Part shown: positions 12,364-22,545 of the stretch, in pieces | Layout of the letters: each line of letters opens with the position of its first letter | How positions within the stretch are numbered: position 1 is the stretch's first letter | Source of the DNA: Ricinus communis | Taxonomy: Eukaryota > Streptophyta > Magnoliopsida > Malpighiales > Euphorbiaceae | NCBI RefSeq assembly: GCF_019578655.1 | Contig: NC_063257.1 | Location: 28,200,362-28,264,361 of the forward strand | Length of the DNA stretch: 64,000 nt | Direction of reading: 5' to 3' | Program-made: the position numbers and the translations under genes | The notes under the pieces: generated by a model | What the model was told of the DNA's origin: nothing | The model's input: only the letters and a program-made list of their open reading frames with translations | Database searches by the model: none

Positions 12364-13033
12364 GGGCAAGTCTCAAAAATATTCTTTTACTACCTTTCTC
12401 AGATCTATACCGGTGTGCACGCAGTCCTGATGCAATCCATCAGGCAGCATGCTCTACCGCCATCTCATCCCGAGTCAATATGCAATCATAATATGAATGA
12501 TGAGGAAAATGATATATAAATAGTAAATAGATAATTAATTTTCATAAAACGGTTATTTAGATGAATAATAGATAAATAAATAATTTAAATCTATAAATCA
12601 ATTAATCGAAATTGCTATATAAAATTTTGGCATGACACAAGTATACCAAATATATGACTTTAACTCACAGTTCTGATGACCCCCTTGCTCTGCTCCTAAA
12701 CCTCGGGTAGAGCGGGTTAAAACGATGGATTATCGAGACGCTTGATGAATCGGTTGACTCGCCTTCAGCCACCGAAGTCCGATCGACGATCCATGTGCGC
12801 CTACGGTCTCGAGAAAACGCGCAGACAATAATTCTAGCATCTGATTCTCTGATCCAGTCTCTGATCATTCAGATACATCACAAACACTTTCAACTGTCGA
12901 TTTCCCAATGGAGTCAAATCGTTGCAATATTAGTGCCATTGGAAAGCTTGTGACAAGGGGAGTTCATCCATGAACTCCAATCAGCCATAACTCAATGGAG
13001 ATGGCCGAAAAAGTCCAACATCCCAGCTGCCTA
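12364..13033 (+). repeat. Direct repeat copy A1 (about 670 bp)
   Basis: Homology to 13991-14641 begins abruptly at GGGCAAGT and ends abruptly at CTGCCTA. Within it, words such as TTACTACCTTTCTCAGATCTAT, CATCTCATCCCGAGTCAATA, GGATTATCGAGACGCTTGAT and CAGCCATAACTCA are shared with few differences. The composition and the phrase TGCCATTGGAAAGCTTGTGAC recall U3 regions of plant Ty3/gypsy LTRs, but the copies do not have TG...CA ends. They may be LTR fragments or a tandem duplication. Confidence 0.75.
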
Positions 13034-13063
13034 GTGTCATTGGAAAGTTGGTGCCCAGAGAGC

Positions 13064-13068
13064 AACGC
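13064..13068. other. Left target-site duplication of the TRIM
   Basis: AACGC abuts the TRIM on the left. AATGC at 13924-13928 abuts it on the right. The single mismatch fits a C-to-T change at a CpG. Confidence 0.6.
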
Positions 13069-13453
13069 TGTAACGATCTGGAACTAGATCACATGAGATA
13101 TTGTCCACTTTGGCCCCATATTGGCCTCACAGTTTTATCCCTTTGGCGGGTTTGAGAACTTCCCACCTGGAATTTCTCTGAACCAAGCACGTTTAACTTT
13201 GAAGTTCCTACAACTCCATAGCCAAACAACCAAGAGGCGCATCATTTGATTAGTTCCAACTCTTTATATATATCTTATCAACTATTCTCGCCCCATTTCG
13301 ATATGCAATTCGATTCATTCATGTATCCTCGTACCTTAGAGTGCTGCCATCTTAGAAACTTGCCAAAAGCCGCTACTTGTCCAGCCATCCTATCTTTGCC
13401 TCGATGTCCACTTCCTGCCTTGCTGGACCGCTTTTCCAAGTCAGGCTGTCACA
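13069..13453 (-). repeat. 3' LTR of Cassandra-like TRIM (5S C-box deleted)
   Basis: This copy retains the 5S box A-like word (reverse complement around 13182-13200). Against the other copy it lacks about 17 bp just after GAGAACTTCCCA, removing most of the 5S box C-like sequence. Outer end TGTAACGA at 13069. Confidence 0.8.
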
Positions 13454-13510
13454 TACCCACCAGCTTCGGCCTGGTTCGTCCTTGAACCATACATCTACTA
13501 GAGGGATCTT

Positions 13511-13522
13511 GCTGTGATACTA
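13511..13522 (-). other. Primer-binding site of the TRIM
   Basis: TAGTATCACAGC on the minus strand, directly inside the 5' LTR; 10 of 12 bases match the plant initiator tRNA-Met complement used by many TRIM and Copia elements. Confidence 0.65.
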
Positions 13523-13524
13523 TT

Positions 13525-13923
13525 TATAACGACCTAGAACTAGATCACATTAGATATTGTCTGCTTTGGCCCCCACTGGCCTCATGATTTTATCCCTTTG
13601 GCGGGTTCGAGAACTTCCCAAGAGGTCCCCCATCTTGGAATTTCTCTGAACCAAGCACATTTAACTTTGGAGTTCCTACAACTCCACATCCAAACAACCA
13701 AAAGGCACCTCATATGATTAGTTCCAACTCTTTACATATACATTATTAATCATTCCTGTCCCATTTCGATATGTAATTCGATTTATTCATGTAACCTCAT
13801 TCCTTAGAGTGCTACCATCCTAGAATCCTACTAGAAGTTGCTCCTTGTCCAGGCATCTTATCTTTTGCCCCGGCGTCCACTTCCCGCCCTCGTCGGACCG
13901 CTTCTCCAGGTCAGGCTGTCACA
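13525..13923 (-). repeat. 5' LTR of Cassandra-like TRIM
   Basis: Both 5S-like promoter words remain in reverse complement: the C-box-like segment at 13610-13636 and the A-box-like segment at 13651-13668. The inner end (13525) is degenerate, TATAAC instead of TGTAAC. Confidence 0.8.
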
Positions 13924-13990
13924 AATGCTCGACTAGAGACATTTAATCCGGCAATCTAAACTTCACAGCCTAAAGAGTTGAACACGACCT

Positions 13991-14641
13991 GGGCAAGTGT
14001 CAAAAATATTCTTTTACTACCTTTCTCAGATCTATGCCGATATGCACGTGGTCCTGATGCAATCCATCAAGTAGCATGTTCTACTGCCATCTCATCCCGA
14101 GTCAATATGCAATCATAATATTAATAATATGGAAAATGATATATAAATAGTAAATAGATTATTAATTCTCTAAAATGGTTATTTAGATGAATAATAAATA
14201 AATAATTTAAATCTATAAATCAATTAATTGAAATTGCTATATAAAATTTTGGCATGACACAAGTATACTAGATATATGAATTTAACTCACAGTTTTGTTG
14301 ACCCCTTTGCTCTGCTCCTAAGCCTTGAGTGGAGCGGGCTGAAACGATGGATTATCGAGACGCTTGATAAATCGGTCGACTCGCCTTCAGCCGCTGGAGT
14401 CCGATCGATGATCCGAGCGCGCCTTCGGACTCGAGACAACACGTAGACAATGATGCTAGCATCCGATTCTCCGATCCAGTCCTTGATTATACCGATACAT
14501 CATAAACAGTTTTAACCGATGATTTCCCAATGAAATCTGATCATTGTAAAATTAGTGTTATTGGAAAAGCTCGTGACATAAACTCCAATCAGCCATAACT
14601 CACTAGAGATGGCCGGAAAAGTCCAACATCCCAACTGCCTA
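13991..14641 (+). repeat. Direct repeat copy A2 (about 650 bp)
   Basis: Partner of A1 at 12364-13033, same orientation, differing by small indels and mostly C/T and G/A changes. The 957-bp spacer consists of the TRIM plus about 100 bp of unique DNA, so the two copies were originally about 100 bp apart. Confidence 0.75.
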
Positions 14642-15732
14642 TACAAACCTTCCTTCGTTGGATCTCACTCCTTCGGCCACCATTACCACAGCTGCTACCC
14701 CCAAATGGAAGCCCACTCTCAGGTGAGTTGATCGCCACTAGATGCAGTTGTTACCGTCGCTTGAAAAGCCACGGACAATATCGAAGAAGCTACTGCCAAT
14801 TCTTCCATTTTTTTTGGTCGCCGCCATGCTCGCCAACTCACCGCTGACCCGACTTCAACGCACGTCAAGCGAGCTCCTCCACCATCTGCCATCAAAGGCA
14901 TCTCAAATTTCCCTCTTTCTCTTCCTCATCTCCTTCTTCTCCTTTCCTTTTTTTTTCTTTCTTTTTCTTTTCATATCGCCATTTAGTCCCTACATTCTTT
15001 AGTTAAAGATTATTAATCCCTGAAAATTCTTCTTAAACCCTCAATCTTAATATCACTCTTTTAATTAAGCCCTTGGTTGCTACCTTTAAGCCAAATTAAA
15101 ATTATTATAAATAGAGAGTTACTTATTTATCCTTGCTTTTATATTTGATATTACTATAATGCCCTACTGACACTATTATTTACAAAAATACCAACCGATA
15201 TATTTTCCACTAAAACCCCATTATTAATTCAACTATACTTTTAGCCTCCTCCTCAAATATAAATTTCAATTTAATCCTAAAATAAAATTAACTTAATTAA
15301 AATCCAATACCATCTTGCTAATTAAAATTTACCTTTTCCCTAAATAATTTCTTTAAAATAATTATTTTTATAGCCTCCAATTAGGCAAATTTAATTATAC
15401 TTATACATACTAAATAACAAGGGTGATACTTACAAGAAGTAAATCACATTTTATATAATTCACTTAGCAAGTTCTTATTTAATTAAACATATTAAATACG
15501 GGTTAATAATTTCTTAAATTTCCATTTAACATTTAAAATCCTTTTTAGAATAGGATCTTATCAATAATCTGTCATAATTTATCTAATTTAAAAAATAAAA
15601 TTCTTTACTCTAGTCACATTCATTAAATTTTAAAACTTCTAGTTTTATTTTATCATCATCACAATCCTTATTAGTTATTAGTTATTATTATTATTATTAT
15701 TATTACTAAAAAGATAAATTTTGGGTATTACA
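14642..15732. other. Unassigned spacer, pyrimidine-rich then AT-rich
   Basis: The first 250 bp are relatively GC-rich and resemble a decayed exon or leader, but no frame gives a recognisable protein. A long C/T tract follows (about 14906-14990), then AT-rich sequence with an (ATT)n microsatellite near 15683-15705. TTTTGGGTATTACA ends at 15732, a 3' terminus typical of some plant gypsy LTRs, so part of this may be a decayed LTR continuing from A2. That is a guess. Confidence 0.4.
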
Positions 15733-17317
15733 AATATTATGCCTATAAATGATGAATGTTTATATTAAACATAAAATTTTTCTAATATGCATCATAAAAA
15801 CAATAAAAGCTTTCATAAATAATCAATATTCTTATGACTTTTTCTGCAGTACACCTATGTGTAGTGTCCACCTAGAAATTGACATGCTATTAAAGGTAAA
15901 CATCAGGTAAACTTTAACTTACTATAGTAGGTTACTTAAGTTGTAGCGGATTTTTATTTTATTATAACATGTGACTGATTAAGTAGGCAAAGTGAATTGG
16001 ACTGATTTCAGCCCATAAAGAGTTAGACTGAAGGATCCAAATTCAGTTTTTTTGTAATTTTTCTATAACATAATTAGGTCCTCTATTTCTCTGATTTTTT
16101 ACATTAATTTTTCAGAAATGGAAATGGAAGAAAATCTACCATTTTCTACTGACCTGGCTTCATTTTCTACCCTTTCATTTGAAGTGTTCTTACTTTGTAA
16201 CTTCAGTATACTCTTATGTTTTTAAAAATATAAATAAATAAATAGGAGGGAAAATAAAAGGTCTTGGTGCAGAAATTACCCCAGACATCAGAAAAAAGAA
16301 AATATAATTCTATAAAACTAATATCTTAGTAACGAAGATTCAGAAGGGAGATTGATTGAATGCAGTCCACTTGGCATAAAATTTCCAAATTTACTTCTAG
16401 TTGTTCTAGTTTTTAAAATTTATCTTCTAGAATTTATTTTTTTTTTAAAATTAGAAATTTTAACTTTTCTTAAAATTATTTTTATAATTTGAAATAGCTA
16501 AATAAAAAGAATCATAAATTTTATTGTAAAAAGCTATGCCAAAAATGTGGGTTACAAGTGAGTGAGAAAGTAGTATAATATTAATGATAACACTAGTCTC
16601 AGGTAAATTCTTTCTCTTACAATACTTATAACTTGAAATCCGGTCCATGATTCTATATGGACTGAAGTTAAGAAGCAGCGTGTGTGTGCGCGTGGATAGG
16701 GAGAGAGTATAATAGCTTTTTCCTTCTTTTCAAATTGCAAAAGTCCCCGCTTCTTCAAATTTTTATTAATATTGTACTGTTTTAATTTTTTAAATTATAA
16801 TAAAATAAATTAATAAAATCAATATTATATTAAAAGTTATATATTGACTAAATTTTTTATACATTTATAAGAATTATCCATTTATTTATGTGTTAAACGA
16901 CTGTTATAATTATTTTACGGTCATTATTTGAAATATTTTTATTTGGACATGTATATTTATTTTTGAGACATTAGTTTTTTTTTAATTGTAATAAAATGAA
17001 TGTAAGATTAATATTATATTAAAATAATACTTTAAATATATCTTTTTATATATTTATGAAAGCTAGCCGTTTACCCGTCTGTTGTATAACCGTCGTAATT
17101 ATTTTAATTATAAATAATAATATAAATTAAATTTATATATAAAATTAAATATATCTTTTAATATTTTATAATTAACTAAAATATTTTGAAATAATAATAA
17201 ATTAAATATTTTAACGTCTTTGTTATTTTTTTTATATTTTAATATTTTATCAATATAAAAATATAAAAATTATAAATAGATTAATGGAAAATATAAAATT
17301 ATATATAAAATTGAAGT
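15733..17317. other. AT-rich spacer
   Basis: No gene is visible. There is a loose internal duplication: the stretch around 16770-16900 (ATTATAATAAAATAAATTAA, then a CGACTGTTATAATTATTTTA motif) recurs in diverged form around 16980-17105 (GTAATAAAATGAATG, then ACCGTCGTAATTATTTTAA). A G/T run (GTGTGTGTGCGCGTGG) lies near 16680. Confidence 0.5.
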
Positions 17318-17682
17318 CTACGTGTCAATAATAACTACATGTGTTAAAATTAAAAATAATATGTATTAGAATATAGTAACACATGTCAAAATATTTTTAT
17401 TAAACTAGATACATTCTAATTTTTTTTGTTCATTTACATACACTAAAATATTCATTTTCTATATGTATAATATCCATCAGATGTAATATTTTATAAGAAT
17501 TAATTCTCTTTCTATTTAAATATTCATTATCTATTAACTTAATATTCATTAGTTTAATGTTCATATTCATTTTGTTTAATATATTATCCATCAGTGTTAA
17601 TATTAATGTTCATTATCTAATACTGCAATGTTCATTATCTGTATATATAATATTCATAAATATTTTCAAATAAAAATATTGA
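17318..17682 (+). repeat. Diverged direct repeat, copy 1
   Basis: Matches 18396-18788 in order: GTGTCAATAATAA, TAGTAACACATGTCAAAA, TTTTTGTTCATTT, TTTTCTATATGTATAATATC, then a series of TTCATTATCTGTATATATAA words. Unknown transposon or LTR origin. Confidence 0.65.
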
Positions 17683-18395
17683 CTATTTATGAAAGTCTTT
17701 ATTATTTTTGTGATGTATATTGAAATTTTTTTATGATTTATATAAACATTCATCATCTATAGGCATAATATTTATTACTTTTTCAATGGATATTCATCAT
17801 TGATGAAAATCGTACACATGAATTCATTTAAATGAATCTATATAATATATACATAACATAAATTGTCCTTACACAATTGGTAAAAAAAAAAATCAGATTA
17901 AAGTTATACTACAAATATTTATATTGTGGTATACATATTTTCTCAACAAAATTAAGTTAGCAAATAATGAACATTTAACATTTTCAACAAAATTAAATTA
18001 ACAAATAATGAATATAAATTATTTTTTTTAAAATTGTGTCAGCATCTGACGCGCGTCAGTGTCTAATGCATGTGTAAGACTTAAAACACAGATTTTTGTA
18101 CAAGTAAAATTATGCCGAATGGATCCCTAAGTTCATAAAACTACATGGACAGGGGTACATCTTATAGTTTGCATATAAATTCCAATTGTTATAACATGGA
18201 CCCCGGTCCATGAATCTATATTGACCGGAGTCCATAGTCCATAACACACGTGTGGTGTATTTTCTTTCTAAGATGTATAATACATTCTACTTCTAAAGTA
18301 TATAATTCTTTATTATTTTTAAAATCTTTTAAATTATAATAAAATAAATTTATAAAAATTAATATTATATTAAAAATTATGCATAAACTTGAATT

Positions 18396-18788
18396 TTATG
18401 TGTCAATAATAAGTACATGTATTAAAATTAAAAATTATATGTATCAGAATATAGTAACACATGTCAAAAAAATTTTATCAGACCATGTACATATTAATAT
18501 TTTTTGTTCATTTGTATGTACTAAAATGTTAATTTTCTATATGTATAATATCCATTAGATGTAATATTCTATAATAATTATATTGAAATATTCATTATCA
18601 GTGAACTTAATATTCATTATGGTTAATATTTATGTTCATTTTGTTTGATGTATTTTTCATCAATGTTCATTGTCTGTATATATAATATTCATTATGGTTA
18701 ATATTTATGTTCATTTTATTTGATATATTATTCATCAATATTCATTGTCTGTATATATAATGTTCATTAATATTCTTAAATAAAAGTA
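18396..18788 (+). repeat. Diverged direct repeat, copy 2, with 75-bp tandem pair
   Basis: Second copy of the 17.3-kb repeat. It contains an internal tandem duplication of a 75-bp unit beginning TTCATTATGGTTAATATTTA (18613-18687 and 18688-18762). Upstream, at 18197-18250, a hairpin-prone set of GGTCC/GGACC words (TGGACCCCGGTCCA, then GACCGGAGTCCA) echoes a CCGGTCCATGATTC word near 16640, which suggests the duplicated unit was longer. Confidence 0.65.
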
Positions 18789-19236
18789 GAGTCATTCTTT
18801 AGTGTACTCAGGTGTTCTATGCACCTAGAGAATTTCAGCTACTAGAAAATTTTTAATCATAGCCATTAGATTAAAGAACTTTCTATTGTATCAACTGGTA
18901 ATATTTTCTCTATTTTTGAAACCTATAAACTGTTGGAAGTGTTTTTCACCACAATCTACTAATGGTGTAGAATTTTATCTCTTTTTCAACTATTTGGTCT
19001 ACTTATCAATTAAATTATAACTGTTTAACTTTTTAATAATTTTCGCTAGTTATTTTTTGAAATTAAAATTAAAAATTAAAAATATAGTCCTTAAAAAATA
19101 AGTTTTCAGCAGAGTTTTCTTTCGTTGCTAATAATGATTTTGTTATTATTCAAGACAGATAAAATAAAAGTGAGTCAAGAAACTCAACTCATAGACGAGT
19201 TAAAATAACTCAAAAATTAAATTTTCTTTATAATCA

Positions 19237-19728
19237 AAAGCTAAGCTTGATGTCAAGAAACTTAAGTTTAAGAAATCAAGTTCATTGGTTATTGAGTCTG
19301 AGTCTCTGCCACCACTATCGGTGGAGCCAGAATTGGTAAGTTCTGTGTTTGATACTTTTTTTGAAGAAGATGTTGCTATGTTTCTGATGATGCTATCAAG
19401 AGATGTTTGGGTGAGAAATAACGATGCAAAACAAGGTAGTTATAATAAAGATGGAGAAAGATCAATTAATCATTTGTTGTTGATTCAAAAAGAGAGAAGA
19501 TCATTAAAGTTAGCAAGATTTGCAGAAAGTTTAGATGTAAGTAATCTTATGGATTCTTCCACGGTTGCTATTGCTGCTACTATTGTTGTTACTCTTTTGA
19601 AATCTTATTTTCTAACAGGGCTTATAATCAGGTGTACTATTATTTGTGCCCTTGTGCTAGTACTTGTGCTTGGATTTATTTGTATTCGCTGCAAAAATAG
19701 GAGAAGAAAAAATAATATCCTGATCTAA
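19237..19728 (+). pseudogene. Fragment resembling a ZAT-type C2H2 zinc-finger gene
   Basis: The open frame has no ATG at its start; it is open from about 19240 (KLDVKKLKFKKSSS) and closes at 19728. The stretch SVEPELVSSVFDTFFEEDVAMFLMMLSRDVW resembles the segment before the first zinc finger of plant ZAT-like repressors (EEDVAxCLMMLSRDKW type). That match covers only about 35 residues. No C2H2 finger (QALGGH) follows; the frame instead ends in a hydrophobic, membrane-like stretch (LVLVLVLGFICI) before RCKNRRRKNN. The best reading is a captured or decayed gene fragment fused to unrelated sequence. A real small membrane protein is possible but unsupported. Confidence 0.4.
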
Positions 19729-21104
19729 GAGCAATTCAAAAATGCATATAAAGTGTTTGATAATATGTTTAAGAGTGTGCTTTTCTTGCTACTGTTCTTA
19801 GTTTGGATATAGCTTCTAATTCTCATTAATGAAAGCCTTTATTTTCTAACAAAAAAATTTACCAAAGTTGAATAAAAATCCTAAAGTTGTTAGAATGGCA
19901 ATTAGTGTTTTGAGTTCAAAATCCAAAAGATAATGAAGCATCCATTTCCTGCGAAGTTTTAATTTTTTCCTTCCCTTTGAAAGAAAAATCTTCATTTCTT
20001 TTTTTTCTTTTTTTTCTTCATGGGATATATCAATGCTAAGAAGCAAAATCTATATATGTAAATCCCGTAATATAAATTATTTTTAACATATATAGACATT
20101 ATGCTGATGTGATTTTTTTATTTTTAATTCATTATTTTTTATTTGAATTATTATATTTATATATTAACTAATATGTGACTACTATACTTACACAATAGTT
20201 CTAATTTAAAAAATAGTATGTTAACTAATGCATTACTTTTATAATTAAACGATTTTTAATCCTAAGATATATTAATTATGCTTTAATATTAGTTCATACA
20301 AATATAGTTGATATATTAATTAATAAATTAATAAATTTTGTTCATTTTGTATGATATATTATCAATTATATTTTCTTATGTTATTATATGTATTTAATTA
20401 ATAGTATTAGTTAACTTTTATGCATATAAATATTTTCTAAATAAATAATTTTATTTAAATTTAATAAATTAATAATATTTATAATCAAAATAATAGCAAC
20501 AATCATGCACATAATTAATATTTATGAATATTAGAGGTGACAAATCAAACCAAAGATGTCTTAAATTTTATTTATTTATATTTTCTAAATAAATAGATGA
20601 TGAATTATGGATTGCACGAGGAGGATTACTCTTTCTTTTCTAGATTTTTGTTAATATATAATTTATTCTTATAAATTATGAGAATTGTAAAAAAAACAAG
20701 GGTTGTGCGTTAGATTGAGCTAAATTACTACTTGGTGCATTAGGTATTGGAAGTGTGATAATAAATAGGAAAAAAATGATAAGATTGCAAAAGGTTAAAA
20801 AGATAAAGTTAGGATTGGAATTTGAATTTTTGAACACCAAAAGTTTGGTAAGAGCAAAGCTAGTGGTTCTAATTCAAAAATATCTTTTATTTCTATCAAT
20901 CTTTTTATATATTTATGTTTAATTTGATATTTAGACAGTGTAATGTTTTATTTTTTACACATTATATTAATTTCAATTTCATATTCATAACGAATACATC
21001 TTTCATATACTACAAGTAGGAAAAACATATATTCTAGGATATGATAGGTATATTTTTGTGAAGGAAGGGAGAAAAGTTACATTGATAATCTCTTTCTCCC
21101 AGGG
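19729..21104. other. AT-rich spacer
   Basis: No credible gene. Poly-A and poly-T tracts and AT-rich sequence with many short repeated words. The sequence ATACTACAAGTAGGAAAAAC near 21007 loosely resembles the CACTACAAGAAAA ends of CACTA elements and lies about 100 bp before a CACTA-related remnant, but the match is too weak to call a terminus. Confidence 0.4.
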
Positions 21105-21770
21105 AAAACCAAAGCTTCAACACGGTATTGGGATATCATTTGCAAGATTAAGAAGGGTGGGAAGAAGCCTGATTTTTCAGAGCCAAAATTATAGGAGAAA
21201 TGGCAGCATCATTGGAACAAGCCAAAAGTGAAACGGATCTCACAGTTGTATGTAAAGAATAGGATGTTGCAGTCTAGTGATAGATCCAAGCCATCCACTC
21301 ACATTGGAGGCACTACTACCTATTACGAGTATGGGAGACGACCTATAAGAATTTTATTAAAGTTAGTTTAAGTAACTTTATAAATTCTTATATATTTTAC
21401 GACATTAATGTAGTATTTAAATAATATGTACTATTCTTTTAGACTACACAATTAGGTCGACTGCCTACTGCTGCAAAGTTATTTGTTCACCTATATACTA
21501 AGAATAAAGATGGTCATACTTTCATTGATCAGAAGTCCATATCTGTTCATGTAGGCTAATTCTATTTTTTAAAATAATCTGTATCTTATCAGTTATCTCT
21601 ATTATATATAGCATTCCACTTTTTCTTTAAATGTTTGCTAGGATGCTCTTTAGGCCAGGCGAGAGCAGATGACACATGTAGATGAGACTTTGGATGAGAG
21701 TGAGATTTATCTCAAAGTGTTTGAGTTCTTTCTGCCATCTAATGCATCTTCAAGGACTTACCACACCAGC
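21105..21770 (+). pseudogene. Ptta/En-Spm (Transposase_24-like) remnant, CACTA-related
   Basis: Two coding islands can be read. The first (about 21146-21345) gives KKPDFSEPKL, a stop, then WNKPKVKRISQLYVKNRMLQ and HIGGTTTYYEYGRR, matching the plant Ptta pattern of a charged W-K-KSE-NR segment followed by HTGGS-like residues. The second (about 21444-21560) gives QLGRLPTAAKLFVHLYTKNK and FIDQKSISVHV, matching the family's GREPTPxELF...HTKKDGTFVD stretch. An AT-rich gap of about 100 bp between them looks like an intron. A third piece (21655-21700) may continue the gene. The in-frame stop and fusion with the 1-kb repeat at about 21790 show it is dead. Its neighbour in kind is the TNP2-like fragment at 11985. 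Confidence 0.6.
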
Positions 21771-21789
21771 TATGAATAACATGTTGCTG

Positions 21790-22545
21790 AAATTACTTCA
21801 CTATATGCGTCCCAAACATCAAAACATCACATTCTCGCTTATATTATGCTTGGATTTATTGAAAGCAACATGATTTCTTCCTTACGTGCGTGGATTTATG
21901 TCTTATCATACATGATCATCAAGCTAAGCCCCAATGCCACCAATCAAGCTTGTTAATTACATTCTTATGACTCCTTATGCCAATCCTTATGTCATCAGGA
22001 GTCCTCATGTATAGAGAAACAAAGAACGATGGAGATTCCTACGGTGCAAATCCTAAATCAGAATATTTGGGCGTGCCTCGATTCTCGGTGTTCTCTCTTT
22101 CCTCCAAAAGATTCGTGCGCGATCATTCTAAGAATGATATCAATACTTGATCAACTAATTTTCTTCCTTCGCATTTTTCTAAGCATTGGATCAGTGCTTA
22201 TAATTATCGCTTCAACATGCTTTAACTCAAAACTGCTATTTATGCTCACCAAATAAAACCAAACCATTATACAAGACATAGATTAGAAAGAGACGAATAA
22301 AAGAAAAGAAAAATGGAGAACATACATAGGATTTCATATCTGATAGGGAAAGAAAACACAAGTTCTTTATTCTCTTCCATGGCTAAATGTATTGATCAAA
22401 TAGAATTGATTTAAACATAAAGGTCGACAAAGAAAAAAAAAGAAAGGAATAACATGAGCAATAAGTCTAGGTTTGCTAGTGCGTGTCTTCATAAGTCTGC
22501 AAAGTTCTTGAAGAACATGTAACTTAATTCTCCACAAAGAAAGAT
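21790..22545 (+). repeat. About 1-kb LTR-like tandem repeat, plus-oriented block
   Basis: First copy of the dominant repeat. Landmarks in plus order: AAATTACTTCATTATATGCA; TGCTTGATCATCAAGC; CAATCCTTGTGTCATCAGGA; GAACAAGGAATGATGGAGAT; GATCATTC..GAATGATATCAA; ATCAACTAATTTTC; AAGCATTGGATCGGTGCC; GATAAGGAAAGAAATCACAA; GACGTGAGCGATAAGTC; GCAAAGTTCTTGAAAGAAC; AAAAACCGCATGC (TATA region in reverse); TTCCATAAGAAGAAGAAAC; GTTGAC..GTCAAC; CCTAATAACACTCC, then back to the first. The array flips near 22545. The cycle is about 0.9-1.2 kb in the blocks that follow. Confidence 0.9.

Larger units (their letters stand above)
13069..13923 (-). mobile_element. Cassandra-like TRIM retrotransposon with 5S rRNA-derived LTRs
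   Basis: Two direct LTR copies (13069-13453 and 13525-13923) flank a 71-bp interior. Read on the minus strand they start TGTGACAGCCTGA; the 13069 copy ends GTTACA, while the other copy has a degenerate end. Each LTR carries a reverse-complement stretch resembling plant 5S rRNA (AAGTTAA box A context), as known for Cassandra elements. Immediately inside the 5' LTR, positions 13511-13522 read TAGTATCACAGC on the minus strand, a 10/12 match to the initiator-Met tRNA primer site TGGTATCAGAGC. The interior has no coding capacity, as expected for a TRIM that depends on enzymes from other elements. It sits between direct repeats A1 and A2. Confidence 0.87.

Noticed and set aside
12665..12868. Minus-strand 67-codon frame in direct repeat A1
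   Set aside because: Not kept in the A2 copy and has no recognisable motif.
13069..13923. Possible 5S rRNA genes
   Set aside because: Only part of the 5S sequence is present, it is diverged, and it lies within TRIM LTRs with a primer site between them.
14742..15002. Open frame of 86 codons ending in a Phe/Leu-rich stretch
   Set aside because: The tail is translation of a C/T tract and there is no recognisable domain; an antisense frame covers the same stretch.
19846..20046. Minus-strand Lys-rich frame of 66 codons
   Set aside because: It arises from A/T-rich low-complexity sequence, with no supporting motif.
21007..21028. CACTA terminal repeat near ACTACAAGTAGGAAAAAC
   Set aside because: Too many mismatches, and no inverted partner or 3-bp duplication was found.
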